Assembly: GCA_949358305.1 (NCBI GenBank)
Contig: OX442314.1
Span: forward strand, 5,893,087 to 5,957,086
DNA length: 64,000 nucleotides
Reading direction: 5' to 3'
Source: Strigamia acuminata
Lineage: Eukaryota; Arthropoda; Chilopoda; Geophilomorpha; Linotaeniidae
Shown: positions 9,504 to 21,895 of the stretch, piece after piece
Numbering within the stretch: position 1 is the first letter of the stretch
Layout: every line of letters starts with the position of its first letter
Translations under genes and position numbers: made by a program
The notes under the pieces: model-generated
What the model was told of the DNA's origin: nothing
Seen by the model: the letters and a program-made list of their open reading frames with translations, nothing else
The model's database searches: none

Positions 9504-11609
9504 TGTAAACTATTAAAGCTGACTCCAAATAAACAAAATGGCGGACCCGCTGGTCCGCGACGCACACACTAGCTTGTTAAAATTCAAAGTGACTTTATTA
9601 ACAAAACAAACTGATTAAATATGAGACTGGTCAGCCCTGATTGGCTGACCACAAGGAACAGCCCCCAATTGGCTGTCTACCCCCAAAACGTCTATCGGAC
9701 ATATTCGCGTATGTCCGCCCGCCCCCTGGCGATCGTTATCGCCCGTCGAAACCCGAAAAACTCCACACTCGGTCATCCGACTAAACGTCGGCGTCCTCGC
9801 CGACGCCTTGTCCTCTGCTCCCGACATTGCGTCGTCTTTGAACCTCCATTTCCTCATCCGATCACTTGATTTGAGTCTCGTACGCCGATTTCGATTTGTC
9901 TTGTTTCCAACTCTTTGCCTGCGCTTTTTCTCACCGCTCGTTTTATTCTCGTGGCCCGTTTTCCGATCCTCTACGCCTCTCGTGGGTCGAATCAACGCCA
10001 CCTCCTTCTCTTCCGCTCGCGTCCCCGTTGCATCGCCGCTCGTTATTCTAATTTTCCGTCGTTTTCCGTTCCTTCGTCGTTGGTTTTCCATCCCTCCATC
10101 GCCGTTTGATCCCGCCATTCCTAGGCCTACGTTAATTTCATCCGGACTCGTCTCACTCGCTTCAGATCTCAAGTCAATTCCATCTAAATTCACGCCTAAT
10201 TCATCCGTCTTTGCATTTAGATTCGATTTAAATGTTTCGGCATTTGTCCCGTCTTCTTCGGCTCGGAAATCGCGTCTATCTCCGCCGCCCTCGAACGTCG
10301 CGTATCGTGCTTCTCTGCCCGGCAGGAGCCCGTCCAACGCGTTGTTTCCGTCAAATTCCACTGGCTGCGCATCCAATTCTTCCGATCTTGCATCGTCTGG
10401 ACTCGTCTCGATTGCGTCTTCGTCGTGAATTATCGCCAACACGATCCCCGTTTCTTCCGCTGTCACCGACTTGCCCGAGTTGATTTCTTCGGCAGCTACT
10501 CGTGCTTTCGTGTCGACCTCGTTCATCGCGATTTCCCTCGGTCCGTCGTTGATTCCTGTTACCGGCTTCGCCGCAATTTCATCTTCGCTTTGAGCCGTCT
10601 CCTCTTCATCGCTTTCGTCATCTTCTTCGTCGTTTATGTCCTCTTCTGCGACTCCTAGCTCTATAATTACGGCTTGTCGCAACGCGATAATCATATTGCG
10701 CTTTCGTTTCGACAGCGCAATATTCCGCCCAACCAACAGTGGCTTGATATCTTCGATTCTCAACTTGTCCCACTCAGCCTCAGTTGGAAATTCTCTACGT
10801 CTGATCTTTGCTAAAACTGCCTTTGATGCGGCCCTCTTTTCGTTCGTAATCTTCGTCGTGTTCTTCACTTCTTTCGTCTTTTTTTCCAACGACTGGTTCC
10901 ATATCGCCGTAAATTCTGCTGTTAATCGCGCCGCTTCTTCTTCAATCTTCATCCATCTAGATGTTGGAATTTCTTCGCGTAGGAATTTTTCTAAAATCGC
11001 TTTTGTTCCGGCCATCGCAATTCGGCTAACCTTCGTAACACGTGTTGTTCCAGCGAATCGACTCTCGTTTCCCGAACCGTCCACGCGCTATTTGCTACCC
11101 CGAACTCCGCTTCCGTTGCCAAAAACAATCGTCGCTTTTTCTACTTCTTCTACTTTTCGTCTACTTTCGTCTACTTTTTCGTCTACTTCTCGTCCCGTAA
11201 CTCGGCTAACCCTCGTAACGCGTGGTGTTCCAGCGAATCGTCTCTTCTATTCCCGAACCGGCCACGTAGTTAATTGTTAACCCGAATTTCGTCTGCTTAT
11301 TCATCTACTTTATCGTCGCTTAAGATCCATCTATCCCACTTCTGATGTAAACTATTAAAGCTGACTCCAAATAAACAAAATGGCGGACCCGCTGGTCCGC
11401 GACGCACACACTAGCTTGTTAAAATTCAAAGTGACTTTATTAACAAAACAAACTGATTAAATATGAGACTGGTCAGCCCTGATTGGCTGACCACAAGGAA
11501 CAGCCCCCAATTGGCTGTCTACCCCCAAAACGTCTATCGGACATATTCGCGTATGTCCGCCCGCCCCCTGGCAATCGTTATCGCCCGTCGAAACCCGAAA
11601 AACTCCACA
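9504..11609 (-). mobile_element. Gag-only LTR element in intron 9 of copy 1
   Basis: Two 264-bp direct repeats (9504-9767 and 11346-11609) begin TGTAAACTATT and end ACTCCACA. They differ at very few bases, including GGCGATCG versus GGCAATCG near their ends. The whole is flanked by TTAT (9500-9503 and 11610-11613). On the minus strand one gag-like frame fills the interior, with no protease, polymerase or integrase, so it must be mobilised in trans. An internal 70-bp segment is repeated (about 11020-11090 and 11200-11270). The insertion ends 11 bases before exon 10 and replaces the normal pyrimidine tract of that acceptor. Confidence 0.85.
9615..11015 (-). CDS. Gag-like protein of the short LTR element
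   Basis: The frame starts at an ATG at 11015-11013 (upstream codons to 11084 are open but lack an ATG) and runs about 466 codons, ending inside the left LTR. The protein is strongly charged. An N-terminal part of about 140 residues, rich in Lys, Glu and Ala, is followed by long acidic stretches (a DEEDDESDEEE run), then a basic Arg-rich region before the C-terminus. I recognise no zinc knuckle, protease motif or polymerase. The name rests on position between two LTRs and general composition. Long open frames on the opposite strand mirror its codon bias and are not taken as genes. Confidence 0.5.
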   Translation of the reverse strand: MAGTKAILEKFLREEIPTSRWMKIEEEAARLTAEFTAIWNQSLEKKTKEVKNTTKITNEKRAASKAVLAKIRRREFPTEAEWDKLRIEDIKPLLVGRNIALSKRKRNMIIALRQAVIIELGVAEEDINDEEDDESDEEETAQSEDEIAAKPVTGINDGPREIAMNEVDTKARVAAEEINSGKSVTAEETGIVLAIIHDEDAIETSPDDARSEELDAQPVEFDGNNALDGLLPGREARYATFEGGGDRRDFRAEEDGTNAETFKSNLNAKTDELGVNLDGIDLRSEASETSPDEINVGLGMAGSNGDGGMENQRRRNGKRRKIRITSGDATGTRAEEKEVALIRPTRGVEDRKTGHENKTSGEKKRRQRVGNKTNRNRRTRLKSSDRMRKWRFKDDAMSGAEDKASARTPTFSRMTECGVFRVSTGDNDRQGAGGHTRICPIDVLGVDSQLGAVPCGQPIRADQSHI

Positions 11610-12287
11610 TTATAAAATAGATTATACAAAGAAATACAAAGCGCAATCCATGTGAAGACAACAAAACTACATATTTGATGTGTAAAAATGCTTGTATACA
11701 AAACAATTTATTTAGAAGCATTAACTGCAGGTATACTAGCCAATTGACACATTTTGTTTTATTCACATCTCAGTGCTGATTTGGTGAACTGGCATGAATG
11801 TTTATATTTATTCAAACATCTATGTTTGCTTGTTTCACATTTAATTTTATTTATTGTCACATTTTATTGTCATCTATTTCTTAATTACTTGTTATAATGA
11901 CATTTCAGATTGCCTTATATGACAGCATCAAATTTACCATATTGCAACACTACAAAAGATGCTACTACCACTCATCTAATGTACTTCAATAACTACGCAT
12001 CGAATCAAAAACAGTGCAAATGTAAGCGACCTTGCAAAAATATGTTTTACCAAACTATTTTGCATAGGAATAAGATGCCAGTCAACTTTTACACGTTTGT
12101 GATCTTTCGATTAGTTGATAGTTTAACCGAGACGATGGAAGAGCAGCAGAAATATCCAATGTCTCAATTGTTAAGCGATATCGGCAGCATTCTAGGATTA
12201 ACTTTGGGACTGTCATTATTATCGTTCTACATTTGCATTCTAAACACTTTTAATTGGTTCAGAGACTGTTTTGTAAATCGTCGTTAA

Positions 12288-13688
12288 TTTTGGGGCGTTG
12301 TTTACAATTTTCAAATCACAATTGCACAATTACACAATTTTAGACAACTTTTCCAAATTTTTCCAATTGCCATTATATTTCGATTTGAGTTGCAAAAACT
12401 ATTTTGCGATGAGTCAAATGCCTTTTGAACCCCCAGCACATCTCACAATCTAAACTCTACTGCAAAGGCACTAATAATTGAAAAAGTAGAAATTCATGTA
12501 TCAGTTAGACTTCCGTATATTATTTCATTGTACGATGTAATTGTAAGTTTAAGCATTAATAAATCAACTTCGTTTTCGTGTTGTTCCATTATGGTGTTAG
12601 CATCCGTTCTTTATCATTAATATAAAACTAATAACGCAGTTTTTCTCTGAAGGACAGGACATCTAAATCAGCTACCGCAAGTAATTAACGGTTGTCGATT
12701 CGTTTCTGCCACGCGGTTGCCAATTTTATATCGCACACCGGATGTTGTAAAAATAATTTAAAGAGTTGCACAAATTTATCTCACCTGCTTGTTGGTGTAT
12801 TTTGTGCCAAGGAATTGATTACCATTGATGGTTTTTGAGACAACATCACGGACAGGTGGGATTTCTGAGGATGGTTTTTCGGCCATTTGCGTCTACCTCG
12901 CACTTTTGATGACGTCAGATATCCAGAATTTGGGGTTTAACTCAATTTTGAAGTGATTTTAAGATCAGTAAGATAATATTAAATGTTTCTATTAATTATA
13001 ATATTATTCGATGTTTTGAAATAATGAATACGTTACTTGATTGGAATGTACCGGCATTTAAAATTATCTCGTTGAAATTGGTCTACAAAGTTTGTTGGAG
13101 TTTTTGAGATATCCTATGATTTTCTACGAGTTGTTATTTTGGACCTGACAGGTCGTTTTCTTGTGATTAAAGGATTGATTGCGAAATTAGTTAGATCTAT
13201 TCATGGATGTGTTTCCACAGAAGCTCTGAAGATACTTATTATTTTAAAATATCGTTTTCTGATTATGTAAGTTAATCTGTATAAATTCAGTCATGATTTG
13301 TAATTATTGTTGCTGTTTTATAGATCAGTACCTAGTGGAATTGGCATGCACTGCTCGATCTTACCTTGAGCCGGCCATGTTGAATTGTGTATATTACCGG
13401 TATTTGATTATTGATTGTAAAATGTAGTTGTAATTTCAAGAATTAATAAATCAGCTTCGTTTTCATGTGACAAAAAATTAATTATTAAAAGAAAAATCAT
13501 TTTGGACAAAAATACGCGTATTCTTGTGAAAAATGCGATTTTCATGACTATCTGGGGGCACTTTGGAATTGAAGGGGGTTGGCAATGGCACCCCGACACA
13601 TCACGTAACACATCGGAAACACTCCAAAAACTGCTCTGCATCTCATCGTTGTGCCACAAGAAGCATTCAATGATTAGAAAAAGAAACC
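12288..13688. other. Intergenic region after copy 1, no gene seen
   Basis: AT-rich. Two related tracts carry AATAAATCA..CTTCGTTTTC (about 12540-12590 and 13420-13470) and look like copies of a 3' end with poly(A) signals. The stretch 13160-13330 is repeated in diverged form at 25470-25660. A block near 13510-13590 recurs inverted near 36100-36160. No coding exon is recognised. Confidence 0.5.
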
Positions 13689-15518
13689 TGGAGTGTCTCG
13701 CACTCCATAGGTCAGTCTTGACCACCTATCTTGTAATAAAATCACTCTTGTCACCCATCACCAACAATGACGGTCGCACATTAATTCAATCCAACACCAT
13801 CACGAAAACGATCAGCAGAAAACACTACATTGACGACGAGGATTTGATCATTATGTACCCACGTACGATACAGTAATGTCTACGAACTTTTTTTTGAGTG
13901 TTTTTGCGTGCCTGATGTTGTTTCTGACCACCATTTTTAGCCATTTTTAACCATTTTAACCATTTTTAGCGAACTTTGTGTGGGTCTTTCAACGCCTTTC
14001 AGCCACGCTGACCACGTCGTGACCACACTTTAGACCTAAGGGTCTTTCAACTGTTGCCAGTGTTCGTTCGCAAGTCTCCCTGAGAAATGGATCTGCAAGT
14101 AACCGTAACCCAGCCTTCCAACCGTTACTTATTCCAGAATTTATGTGTGCTCAAATTAACCCTTTTTTCAAACCTGTTCGGACTGTCCACTATGCGGCCC
14201 ACGCATTAGTCCTAAGGGTACAGTGCGTTTTGTGTGCTTTGTGTATTTTCTTGTGCGTCGACTCCACCATGGCAGATATAATCGGTTTGTTACAGCCTTT
14301 CTGCCAGGAGCACGACTGGTCACGTTCTTGCTGGCCAATTGCAAAATTTTTATTTTGTGTGTTTAAAAGAAAATTCGTTGCGCGCAAAAGTTGCGGCATC
14401 CATCTCCAGTGTTGGGCCGCAACTGGCTTGTCGAGCTCGATCTGCAACCACATGAGAGCGGCGGTCCACTCCGTGGCCCCTCTCATCTGCTCCAGCTCCA
14501 AGTTTCGCACCTCTTCTGTCCACATTTCGGACCCGACGGTGACATCCGTTTTTCGATCGTGCAGTCGGCTCCAGTGCCACCGCTCTCGATTGTGCCACCT
14601 GCTCCTGTGCAAGTGCACCAACCAGTTCCACTCGTGGAGGCAGAATGCTTCACCTCCAATCGCTGGGACGCGTTAGATTCCTGCACTCCTGCTACCAACT
14701 CGTGTGGATGCTCTTCAAGTCATGCTACTGACTCCCACACCAGTTCATACAGTCGTTGAACCTTTGTGCCGGCGTGTGCATTGCAAATGATGTCACGAAC
14801 GATCGTCGGTCTAGCCGCACTTTTCGCCTTCAAAACGCTATCGTACGCGTTGGGCACGGGCCACTTTTAGCCCTCTTTTGTTTGACTTTGTGTGAGGGGA
14901 AGAGAGAGTCGTTCCGACTTACATTTCTTCTCCCGGTACAGCTGCTGAATCCTCAAATTCAATTATTGTTCATGTATCATGTTGCATTTCAATGTTTAAC
15001 GTTATTCATTGTTGTAATCAAAATTTATGTTATGTTCAATTTTACAAGTTTCATATCGTGCATAATTCAGTAGTTTTAAAATCCAAGTATTTTATTGTTC
15101 AATTTAAATCTGCATTTCATGTCAAACTGTCACTTTGAATTTACTAATTGCTCTCCTAGTTGGTTCACAATTGAGGGGATGATGGAGTGTCTTCACTCCA
15201 ATGCATGTTACTTGTTACCTTTTAATTCATTGTTCAATTGATTGTTTTTAAACCCACTTTAATTACATTGCATCCTTGTAGATCAATTGATTTCACTGTA
15301 TTCTAAATTGTTCCTTCCCCCATTCCACAATTGAGGGGATACTGGAGTGTCTCGCACTCCATTGGTCAGTCTTGACCATTGTTATATATTGTGACGCTGC
15401 TACTACAGCGCCACCTATCTTGTAATAAAATCACTCTTGTCACCCATCACCAACAATGACGGTCGCACATTAATTCAATCCAACACCATCACGAAAACAA
15501 TCAGCAGAAAACACTACA
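13689..15518 (+). mobile_element. Short non-autonomous gypsy-like LTR element
   Basis: Direct repeats 13689-13829 (141 bp) and 15343-15518 (176 bp) start TGGAGTGTCTCGCACTCCA and end AACACTACA. The left copy lacks about 35 internal bases. Flanks are AAACC on both sides (13684-13688 and 15519-15523), a 5-bp target duplication. After the left repeat comes TTGACGACGAGGATTTGATC, like a gypsy primer-binding site and leader, and a purine tract GAGGGGATAC precedes the right repeat. The 1.5-kb interior has an ATG at 14270 opening a short frame (MADIIGLLQPF) that soon breaks. No polymerase is seen. Confidence 0.8.
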
Positions 15519-15987
15519 AAACCTTAGGCTGAAAATGGCGCACGAGCCCTCATTTTGATACACTTTATAATCTCACTTGTCAAGATTACCGATCCAAGAC
15601 AGTGTTTGCCTCATAAAAGCCAGAAAAGATAAAGGTGAATAATACTGTAGCAACGCTCAAAAGAGGGATGGTCAAAATAGCAACGCCTAGAAAGATAAAG
15701 CCATTGCTTGTTTTACTATTTCCAGAGTCGCTATTATGATGGGAAATTAACGAGCGACACTCATTTCAGCATTGCATTTCTAGTGTTTTCCGCCAGAAAT
15801 GATTAAGAGATCACAGTGCTGATTCATTAATGCTGAAAGACAACGAAATAAAAGATGATCTGAATAATTGAAAAATGTTTATTTATATTTGAAATTACAA
15901 TTTAAATTTGTTTTAAATCTGTGCCAGATTGTGCTGAAATTAATAAACTTTAATTTCATTCATGCACTGTGATTGAAAATAATTCTT
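15519..15987. other. 3' flank of copy 2
   Basis: Non-coding. The part 15540-15830 is an inverted relative of 35500-36070 beyond copy 4, so it belongs to the duplicated 3' flank of the channel genes. AATAAA-type signals for copy 2 (minus strand) lie near 15870-15900. Confidence 0.5.
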
Positions 15988-18900
15988 TCACGTAAAAATT
16001 GGTTTAATAAACTTGGTAGTTTTGTGAGTTAAAAACCAATTATAAGTGTTTATAATCCAAATGTAAAATGATAGCAATGACATTCCCAAAGCTAAGCCTA
16101 CAATACTGCCGACATCACATAGCAATTGAGGTGTTGGATACGCCTGTTTCTCGGTTATGGTCTCAATGAAACTATCTGCTAATTTCACCTCCACAACTGT
16201 GTAAAATTCATAATCCAATTTTACATCAAACAGAGAAATTTGGTAGAAAACATTTGTACAAAGCCGTTTGCATTTGCATCTTTTTTGATTCGAGTCATAA
16301 TTGTTTAAAAACATGAAATGGGCTCGAGTAATGTCTTGTGTAGTGTTGCAATCTCGCAAAGCAGATGTTGACATGTAGGGCAAGCTGAAACAAGCAGTTG
16401 TTGAATCAAAATAATTTGTCACATATGGTGTTACAAGTACCTGCAATTAATCACTTGATATAAATTATTATGCGTGCAAGCAGATCGACACTTCGTATAA
16501 GTATCTTTGTTTGTTTCACATGGATTACGCTTTGTATCTCTTCGTTCAATCTACTTCGTATAAATTAAGTCAGTTTAAGCATTAAAAAATTCTTTTTGAT
16601 CTTTGTTACCTTAAACATTTTAAACATTATTGTATTAACCCATCCATAGTTCATCTTCAGTGGTGCCAAAATATTAACTTGCTCATCTGGGTTATTTACA
16701 AAACCCTGAAAAAGACAGTGCAGAAAGATGTGCATACCGGTTATTCATATTTGTGTTTATCTAATTCCCTTAAATTTATCGTAACGTAACAAAAGATAGA
16801 CTACGTATTCGTTTGTGCAATGGTTAAATAGTATATACCCATAAATGCTGTTTACAAACTTTTGGTGGATACAAAAATTCGAACGAAACGCGAAGGGTGT
16901 CAAAGAGATGCGATTTGTCTAAAAGATTGAAAAGAACAAATAAAATCAATGTTAGTGATTGTCATTATTTATTGAAAATGAAAATGTCATCACATATGTT
17001 TCTAACACTCCAGAATAACGTTAAAACTTTTGCGCCTGGTAAATCAAACTGAAAAATCACCCGCTGTGTGCACAAAAATTAAATTATACAGTGCATCATT
17101 TAAACTTGTATTTTTGTTAACAAAAACCAAGACTTCAGGCACAGACTACAGCAAATTCCCTACATACATACTACAAGTCCAGATGAATAAATTATTAATA
17201 CTAAATTAAGAAAACAGTTTAAATTTTATGGTTATTCATTGGCCCACTTGTATTTGCAGTTTTCGCTTTACTTAATGGTTTGGCGGTAAAAACCTTTGCA
17301 ATCTTGCAATCGCGGTAGTTTCTTGCTACGGAAAATCATGGCAATAGATATTTATAGTTGTTTACTAAATTACCTGCATTTAGTTGTGAACAATGACCAA
17401 AAGGAAGTGGAATAAGACTTTTTGTAATGTTTAGTGTTGTATTATATCCATACGAATACTACTGGCAAATATATCAATTATTAACAACTCAAATTATTGT
17501 TCAAGTGTTTTAACCGTCTTACCTCAGTTACATGATCATTAGTATTGATTGATTCATGGATATTGACAACACTCCAAATATCTTCCAACGATAAATCATT
17601 GCTGAACAATTGCCAGGGTATTTGCAAGTTATCGCAGGTTTTGTTCGTGTCTTCAAGTAAATTTGATCTGGCTCGGTCCATTCCATCATTTTGTTCTTCA
17701 CCACAGACTGTGACGGAAGGAAATTCAGTGTGGCGCAGTAGAACTACACTAATGACTTTTGTTACTGGTTCATCTATGTAGTAATTGAAACGATATTGCA
17801 ACATGTATACAGTAAATCCTGTGCTAATTATCGCCAAAATTAACTTGAGCTTCATTAATATTCCATTTGTTTTCATTTTCTGATCACTAGCAACTTTTGT
17901 CTTCTTACACAGCCCATAAAGATGCTGAATCTTATTAACGGGTCTTGTTTTAGAAATGTTTGATGCAAAGCAGTATAAATACCAGATGACTTCGGTTAAC
18001 GAGATTATGGACAGACCGAGAAACAGTCCCAAATTGCCTCCTAAATCTGATAGTAAAGCAATAACATCGTACGCGTAACGTTCTTCATACACATTAATTC
18101 GCTCATTGGTAATTGCTAAAGAAATGGATATCATTTTTTTATTCTCGATTGCCCCTATTTCAACATATGGTTTAGAAATCAGTTGTTGACACGGACGACG
18201 ACATAGGCAATCAGCAAATGGATCGGTGTTATCAATTATTTTATTTGCCGCACCGTATTGTTCTAGTGCCTCATTTGAACATGTACAGCGAGATAAATTG
18301 GTTTTCAAATAAATAAATGGAAAACTAGAACGAAAAAACTGTAATCAATAATTATCTGATTTTTGTTGAGACCCAGACGAAATTTTTGAAACTTTGAATT
18401 TTGAACTCCAAATAATAGTGAAGCAACAAAATTCCAGTGCTTTTATCACAATATGGATAACAGTTTAGATTGCCAGACACTGGCAAATATAGAAAATGTT
18501 TCTCTTTTCCTGTTTTGTAAAAACTAATAAGCTTGCTAGGAATGTGTTACCCAAACAATAAATGCACACTCACATAATAAGCATCCAGGGACAATGTATC
18601 CATGGATTTAGGCCTTTAACTGTTGTTTAAGGGTTGGCGAATGCTAGCTATGACCCTGTGACTGGTATGGTCTTCGCCAAGCTAACCCGGGGCCTGGTTA
18701 TCCTGGTTTGGGACGCATACTCACTAAATAAATGACACAGACTCCCTATTATTGGTGGTTGGCCTTTAATATGTTGTCTAGGGGTATGGGGAATCTCCTC
18801 ACCCGTTGCGGCAACCGACCCGTCACATGCGGGGCGTGAGCCCCATGGGTGACCTGGTCGGTTCAACATAGCATTCATGTCGTACTCACCTACGACTCGT

Positions 18901-20734
18901 GCATCCACTCATGGAGAGTGCACTATGGAGACCGCCATAGTACTGAGCTTCTTCGTGGTGAATGGCAAGGAGTGCAGAGTTCACAGCCCGGGACACGTCC
19001 TGTCCCTTCGATGGTTACAGCTCCTCAGCTCTCTCCCGGTCAGAGAGGTCCTTTCGTCTCTCTCACGGCCGGTAACAGACTGAACCTCACTCCTCTCTTC
19101 ATCACACCACTCGGCTTCCTCCTCCCCCAGGCTAGATCAGTTCACCCAATGAGGGGATGACCTTTGGGGCCGTTTGGTGGTGTGTGTTGCAGTGCCGCAG
19201 ATCACCTGGGTGGCCAAGCAGTCACAACCCCTAAAGGGCTTGCCATGTACAGTAGCAATACAAAACTGATAATAAAGGACTGCAATACAGGACTGATAAA
19301 CCCCATGTACAGTGTAGGGTGAATCCTGATTACTCTTGTTTTAAAAGTGTGCATTCCTTAAGCTGTGCTGGGCTACTTAATCTCATTTTTAGTAGGACTT
19401 TCCGGAATGTGTGGTACATTTCGTGCTACTTTTGATTTCGCAAAATCTCGTGGTGGATACAGCTAAAAATGCTCATTCTGCAGGTGAGCTACAAGCTAGG
19501 CTGAGACGATTTTTATTACTAAGCCTGTACAGGTTGAAAGATCCATTCGTCTGTTGTTCCTAACTTCTAAACCGATTGACATATATGCAATAAAATAAAT
19601 TCATATTCACGATTTACCTGCAAGTTAGCTTCTTATTTAATTTTGTTTTCAGGCAACTGTGGAAACAGTTCCTGTACTCATTTTCAGTGGAGCATAAATT
19701 TATAGTTGAATTGATAAATATGTACTGAAATGAAATACAAGTTGGATTAAAAACAAATGGGACAAAAATAGACCACAAATTTTAAAATTTCACTTTTTTG
19801 TAACTCAAATTGATTTTTGAGTTTATCCCAAGGAATGTATACGTTTTAAAATAAGGTCTTTCAAACTCATTTAACGTTAGAAGAATCTAATGCAAATAAG
19901 TAAAATCAGTATTGTTATTACATAATGTTAGAAAAATTACATAGTAAGGAGTTGCAGGGCAGATATAATCATAAAGTTTTTCAATATCAACCGTCAGCGA
20001 TTTTCCAACAAATGATTTACTGGAATCTTTACCAAAACAAAAGAATGTCGAGAGATTTAATCCTCTGTATTAAGTAATAGTTAACAGTAACATATTTACG
20101 AAATTGAAATTCCGAGCACATTCCATGAGTAGTGTAGGTTTCTGTCTGACCAACTGTTTTATTTGAATATCCCTATGAAACAATATCGCAATCATTATTT
20201 TCTTCACAAAAAATGATTCAGCTCCATTACTTTCATTTTTATGCTAACTATCTCTTTTGTCATATTGGTTGCTTTCCAAAGTTCATCCATGTTGTAGGTT
20301 GGAATTTCCATCAGAGTTTTCACCATATTTGCACATTCAAAAGGCTTTGAGTCAATATCATCTAGTTTTTTAGTTGTGAAGTGTGGATACGTTTTATTCC
20401 AAAGCCTGGCCATTTCTTTTGTATTGCTACTACAGATCAACAAGTTGGGTAGAAGAACCTCCTCCGCTTTGGTCGTCACATCAACGGCCGTAGGATAACT
20501 TAAGTAATGCATTATTCTGTCATACGTCTGGTAAATGAACATGCATGTGCAAAATATGAGCAATAGTAGCCAAAATGCATGATGCCTGCTCCAATGTTTT
20601 CTACTGTTTACAAAATCATCCAAACCTATTATACCACAGTTTGGTTTATTGGCATCAGCCTTAATCATCAGTTGAATCGAAGGACGCAGTTTTCGTAATC
20701 TTCGTCTATTTCCTACGGTCAAGTAATTCTGCAT
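15988..20734 (-). CDS. Two-domain DEG/ENaC sodium channel, copy 2
   Basis: Exons in transcript order: 20734-20231, 20172-20100, 20032-19941, 19886-19794, 19724-19618, 18324-17523, 17458-17374, 16918-16839, 16705-16610, 16550-16441 and 16384-15988, for about 812 residues. Domain 1 has TM1 (FWLLLLIFCTCMFIYQ), the PNLLIC segment after it, a Cys-rich ectodomain with CLCRRPC, and TM2 with GLFLGLS. Domain 2 has its own TM1, the FPSVTVC motif, the KCKRLC cluster and TM2 with LALGMS. Family knowledge predicts a plasma-membrane cation channel gated by an extracellular ligand, force or protons. The usual AG before exon 3 is mutated (TTTTGTTTTG then GTAAAG). The next AG, 6 bases in, would keep frame and begin the exon at 20026. 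Intron 5 holds an LTR-like insertion (18657-19226). It is near-identical to copy 7 and sits head-to-head with copy 3. Confidence 0.85.
18657..19226 (-). mobile_element. Solo-LTR-like element in intron 5 of copy 2
   Basis: 570 bp beginning (minus strand) TGTGACTGCTTGGCCACCC and ending CCAGTCACA, flanked by ACCC on both sides (18653-18656 and 19227-19230). It is the same family as 57480-58062, 31368-31701 and remnants at 53860-54420 and 60316-60482. It contains no gene; open frames inside it are not supported. Confidence 0.75.
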
Positions 20735-20753
20735 TATAATTCTGATAATTGAG

Positions 20754-20778
20754 TCAGACCAGAGATGAGTTCAGACTT
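20754..20778 (-). promoter_or_regulatory. Conserved upstream motif, copy 2
   Basis: On the minus strand the core CTCATCTCTGGTCTGA lies 19 bases before the ATG at 20734. It matches the motif upstream of copies 1, 4, 5 and 7. Confidence 0.5.
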
Positions 20779-21895
20779 GTCTAGCACAATTGATGTCTTA
20801 ATAAATTATCCAAGTAAATGCGGACGTCTCTAATGGCAAAATGGTGCCAAAGTTCAATTAAAAACTACAAAATTGTAATGTTTACCATCGACAGTGCTAA
20901 TTACCACATGGTGCTTGAAGGAAATTCTTTTTTTTAAAACTCTATGGTCCTCTCAAGTTCAGAGCTTGTTTGTTCGGTGTTGTATCTTTCAGTAAACAAG
21001 GTAACTACGTTGTTCGTTTCTCGTGGAATTCAAAATTGATCCGAGTTTTTATTCCCTAGTAACACTTGTAAAACTCGTAAAATAAAAATTATCCAAGCAG
21101 CAGGAATATTGATATACTGTAAAATTCCATTGATTTCGTAAGTAGAAGGCAAGTGTCAGATACTAATAAAAACTTGCACGTCTCTCACTCATGAGGTGGA
21201 GAGACAAGGAAGCGAGTAAAATTTTAAAGGTTGCTTTTACTTGAAAAAGCGGCTAAAAACTCGCCCGCTTGAGCAAACACAAGCTTGCGTTTTTATTCAA
21301 AGCTTGTACTGACCCTGTCCAATCAAATTGAGGTTGATTTACCAGCTGCAAGGTTGCTGGTGTTTTAGTCATGTGACTGACAACCAATCAGAAGCGTGAG
21401 GAAATTGTTGGAGGAGATTTTGGCGGGAATTTTTGACTAGCTACCTAGCTAGCTTGAGTTTGCGGGTCAAGTGACCTTGTAAATGGCTAGTTCACTCTTG
21501 CACCATTCAGATTTTGGCTTCTACTTATACTTTTGGTTCTTGAAGGTGACTTCTCAGACCAGCAACCAAAGCTTTACATCAATGTAGCAATCCACACATG
21601 AAAATTTTAAATCTCTTGTGTTATAAAGTTTAAAAACAAATTAAGTCTGATCACCATAATTGTCAGTTTGAACTGCATGAACAAGAATCATTCTTGTAAA
21701 ACTGAAATTGCCCGTAGTTTCCTCAGAATATATTTTTAGACTACACATTAATAGGCCCATTCAATGTAATGTATAACTGAAAGTGGTTACACACAGGTCC
21801 CAGTGAAGGGAGAACGACAAGTAAGCTGATCCATGATTTCATAAGAGATTATCAGTGACAATCGTTTGGAATCATAAATCATAAATAAAAATACC

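Larger units (their letters stand above)
1228..12287 (+). pseudogene. Two-domain DEG/ENaC channel gene, copy 1 (disrupted)
   Basis: All eleven exons can be found: 1228-1734, 1789-1861, 4033-4124, 4167-4280, 4344-4429 continuing at 6963-6983, 7039-7802, 7874-7958, 8894-8976, 9330-9425, 11621-11730 and 11909-12287. Exon 1 gives the N-terminus and TM1 of domain 1 (WLILLLFCTCMFTYQ). Exon 6 gives TM2 with the GLS filter, the linker and TM1 of domain 2. Exon 11 gives TM2 of domain 2. Two lesions break it: a 2,529-bp LTR-like element sits inside exon 5 with AATT duplicated, and exon 6 shifts frame near 7112-7116, apparently from loss of about 8 bases relative to copy 6. A gag-bearing LTR element also ends 11 bases before the exon-10 acceptor. 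The exon-4 start is uncertain because a pyrimidine tract follows the only usable AG. Apart from these breaks the exons keep frame and splice sites, so loss looks recent. Confidence 0.85.

Noticed and set aside
9621-11280. Several long plus-strand frames opposite the gag-like gene
   Set aside because: They mirror the minus-strand frame, have low-complexity Arg/Ser/Phe composition, and run against the LTR element's direction.
14143-14759. Frames of 93-177 codons on both strands in the short LTR element
   Set aside because: They overlap each other on opposite strands and show no Gag or Pol motif beyond a few residues after 14270.
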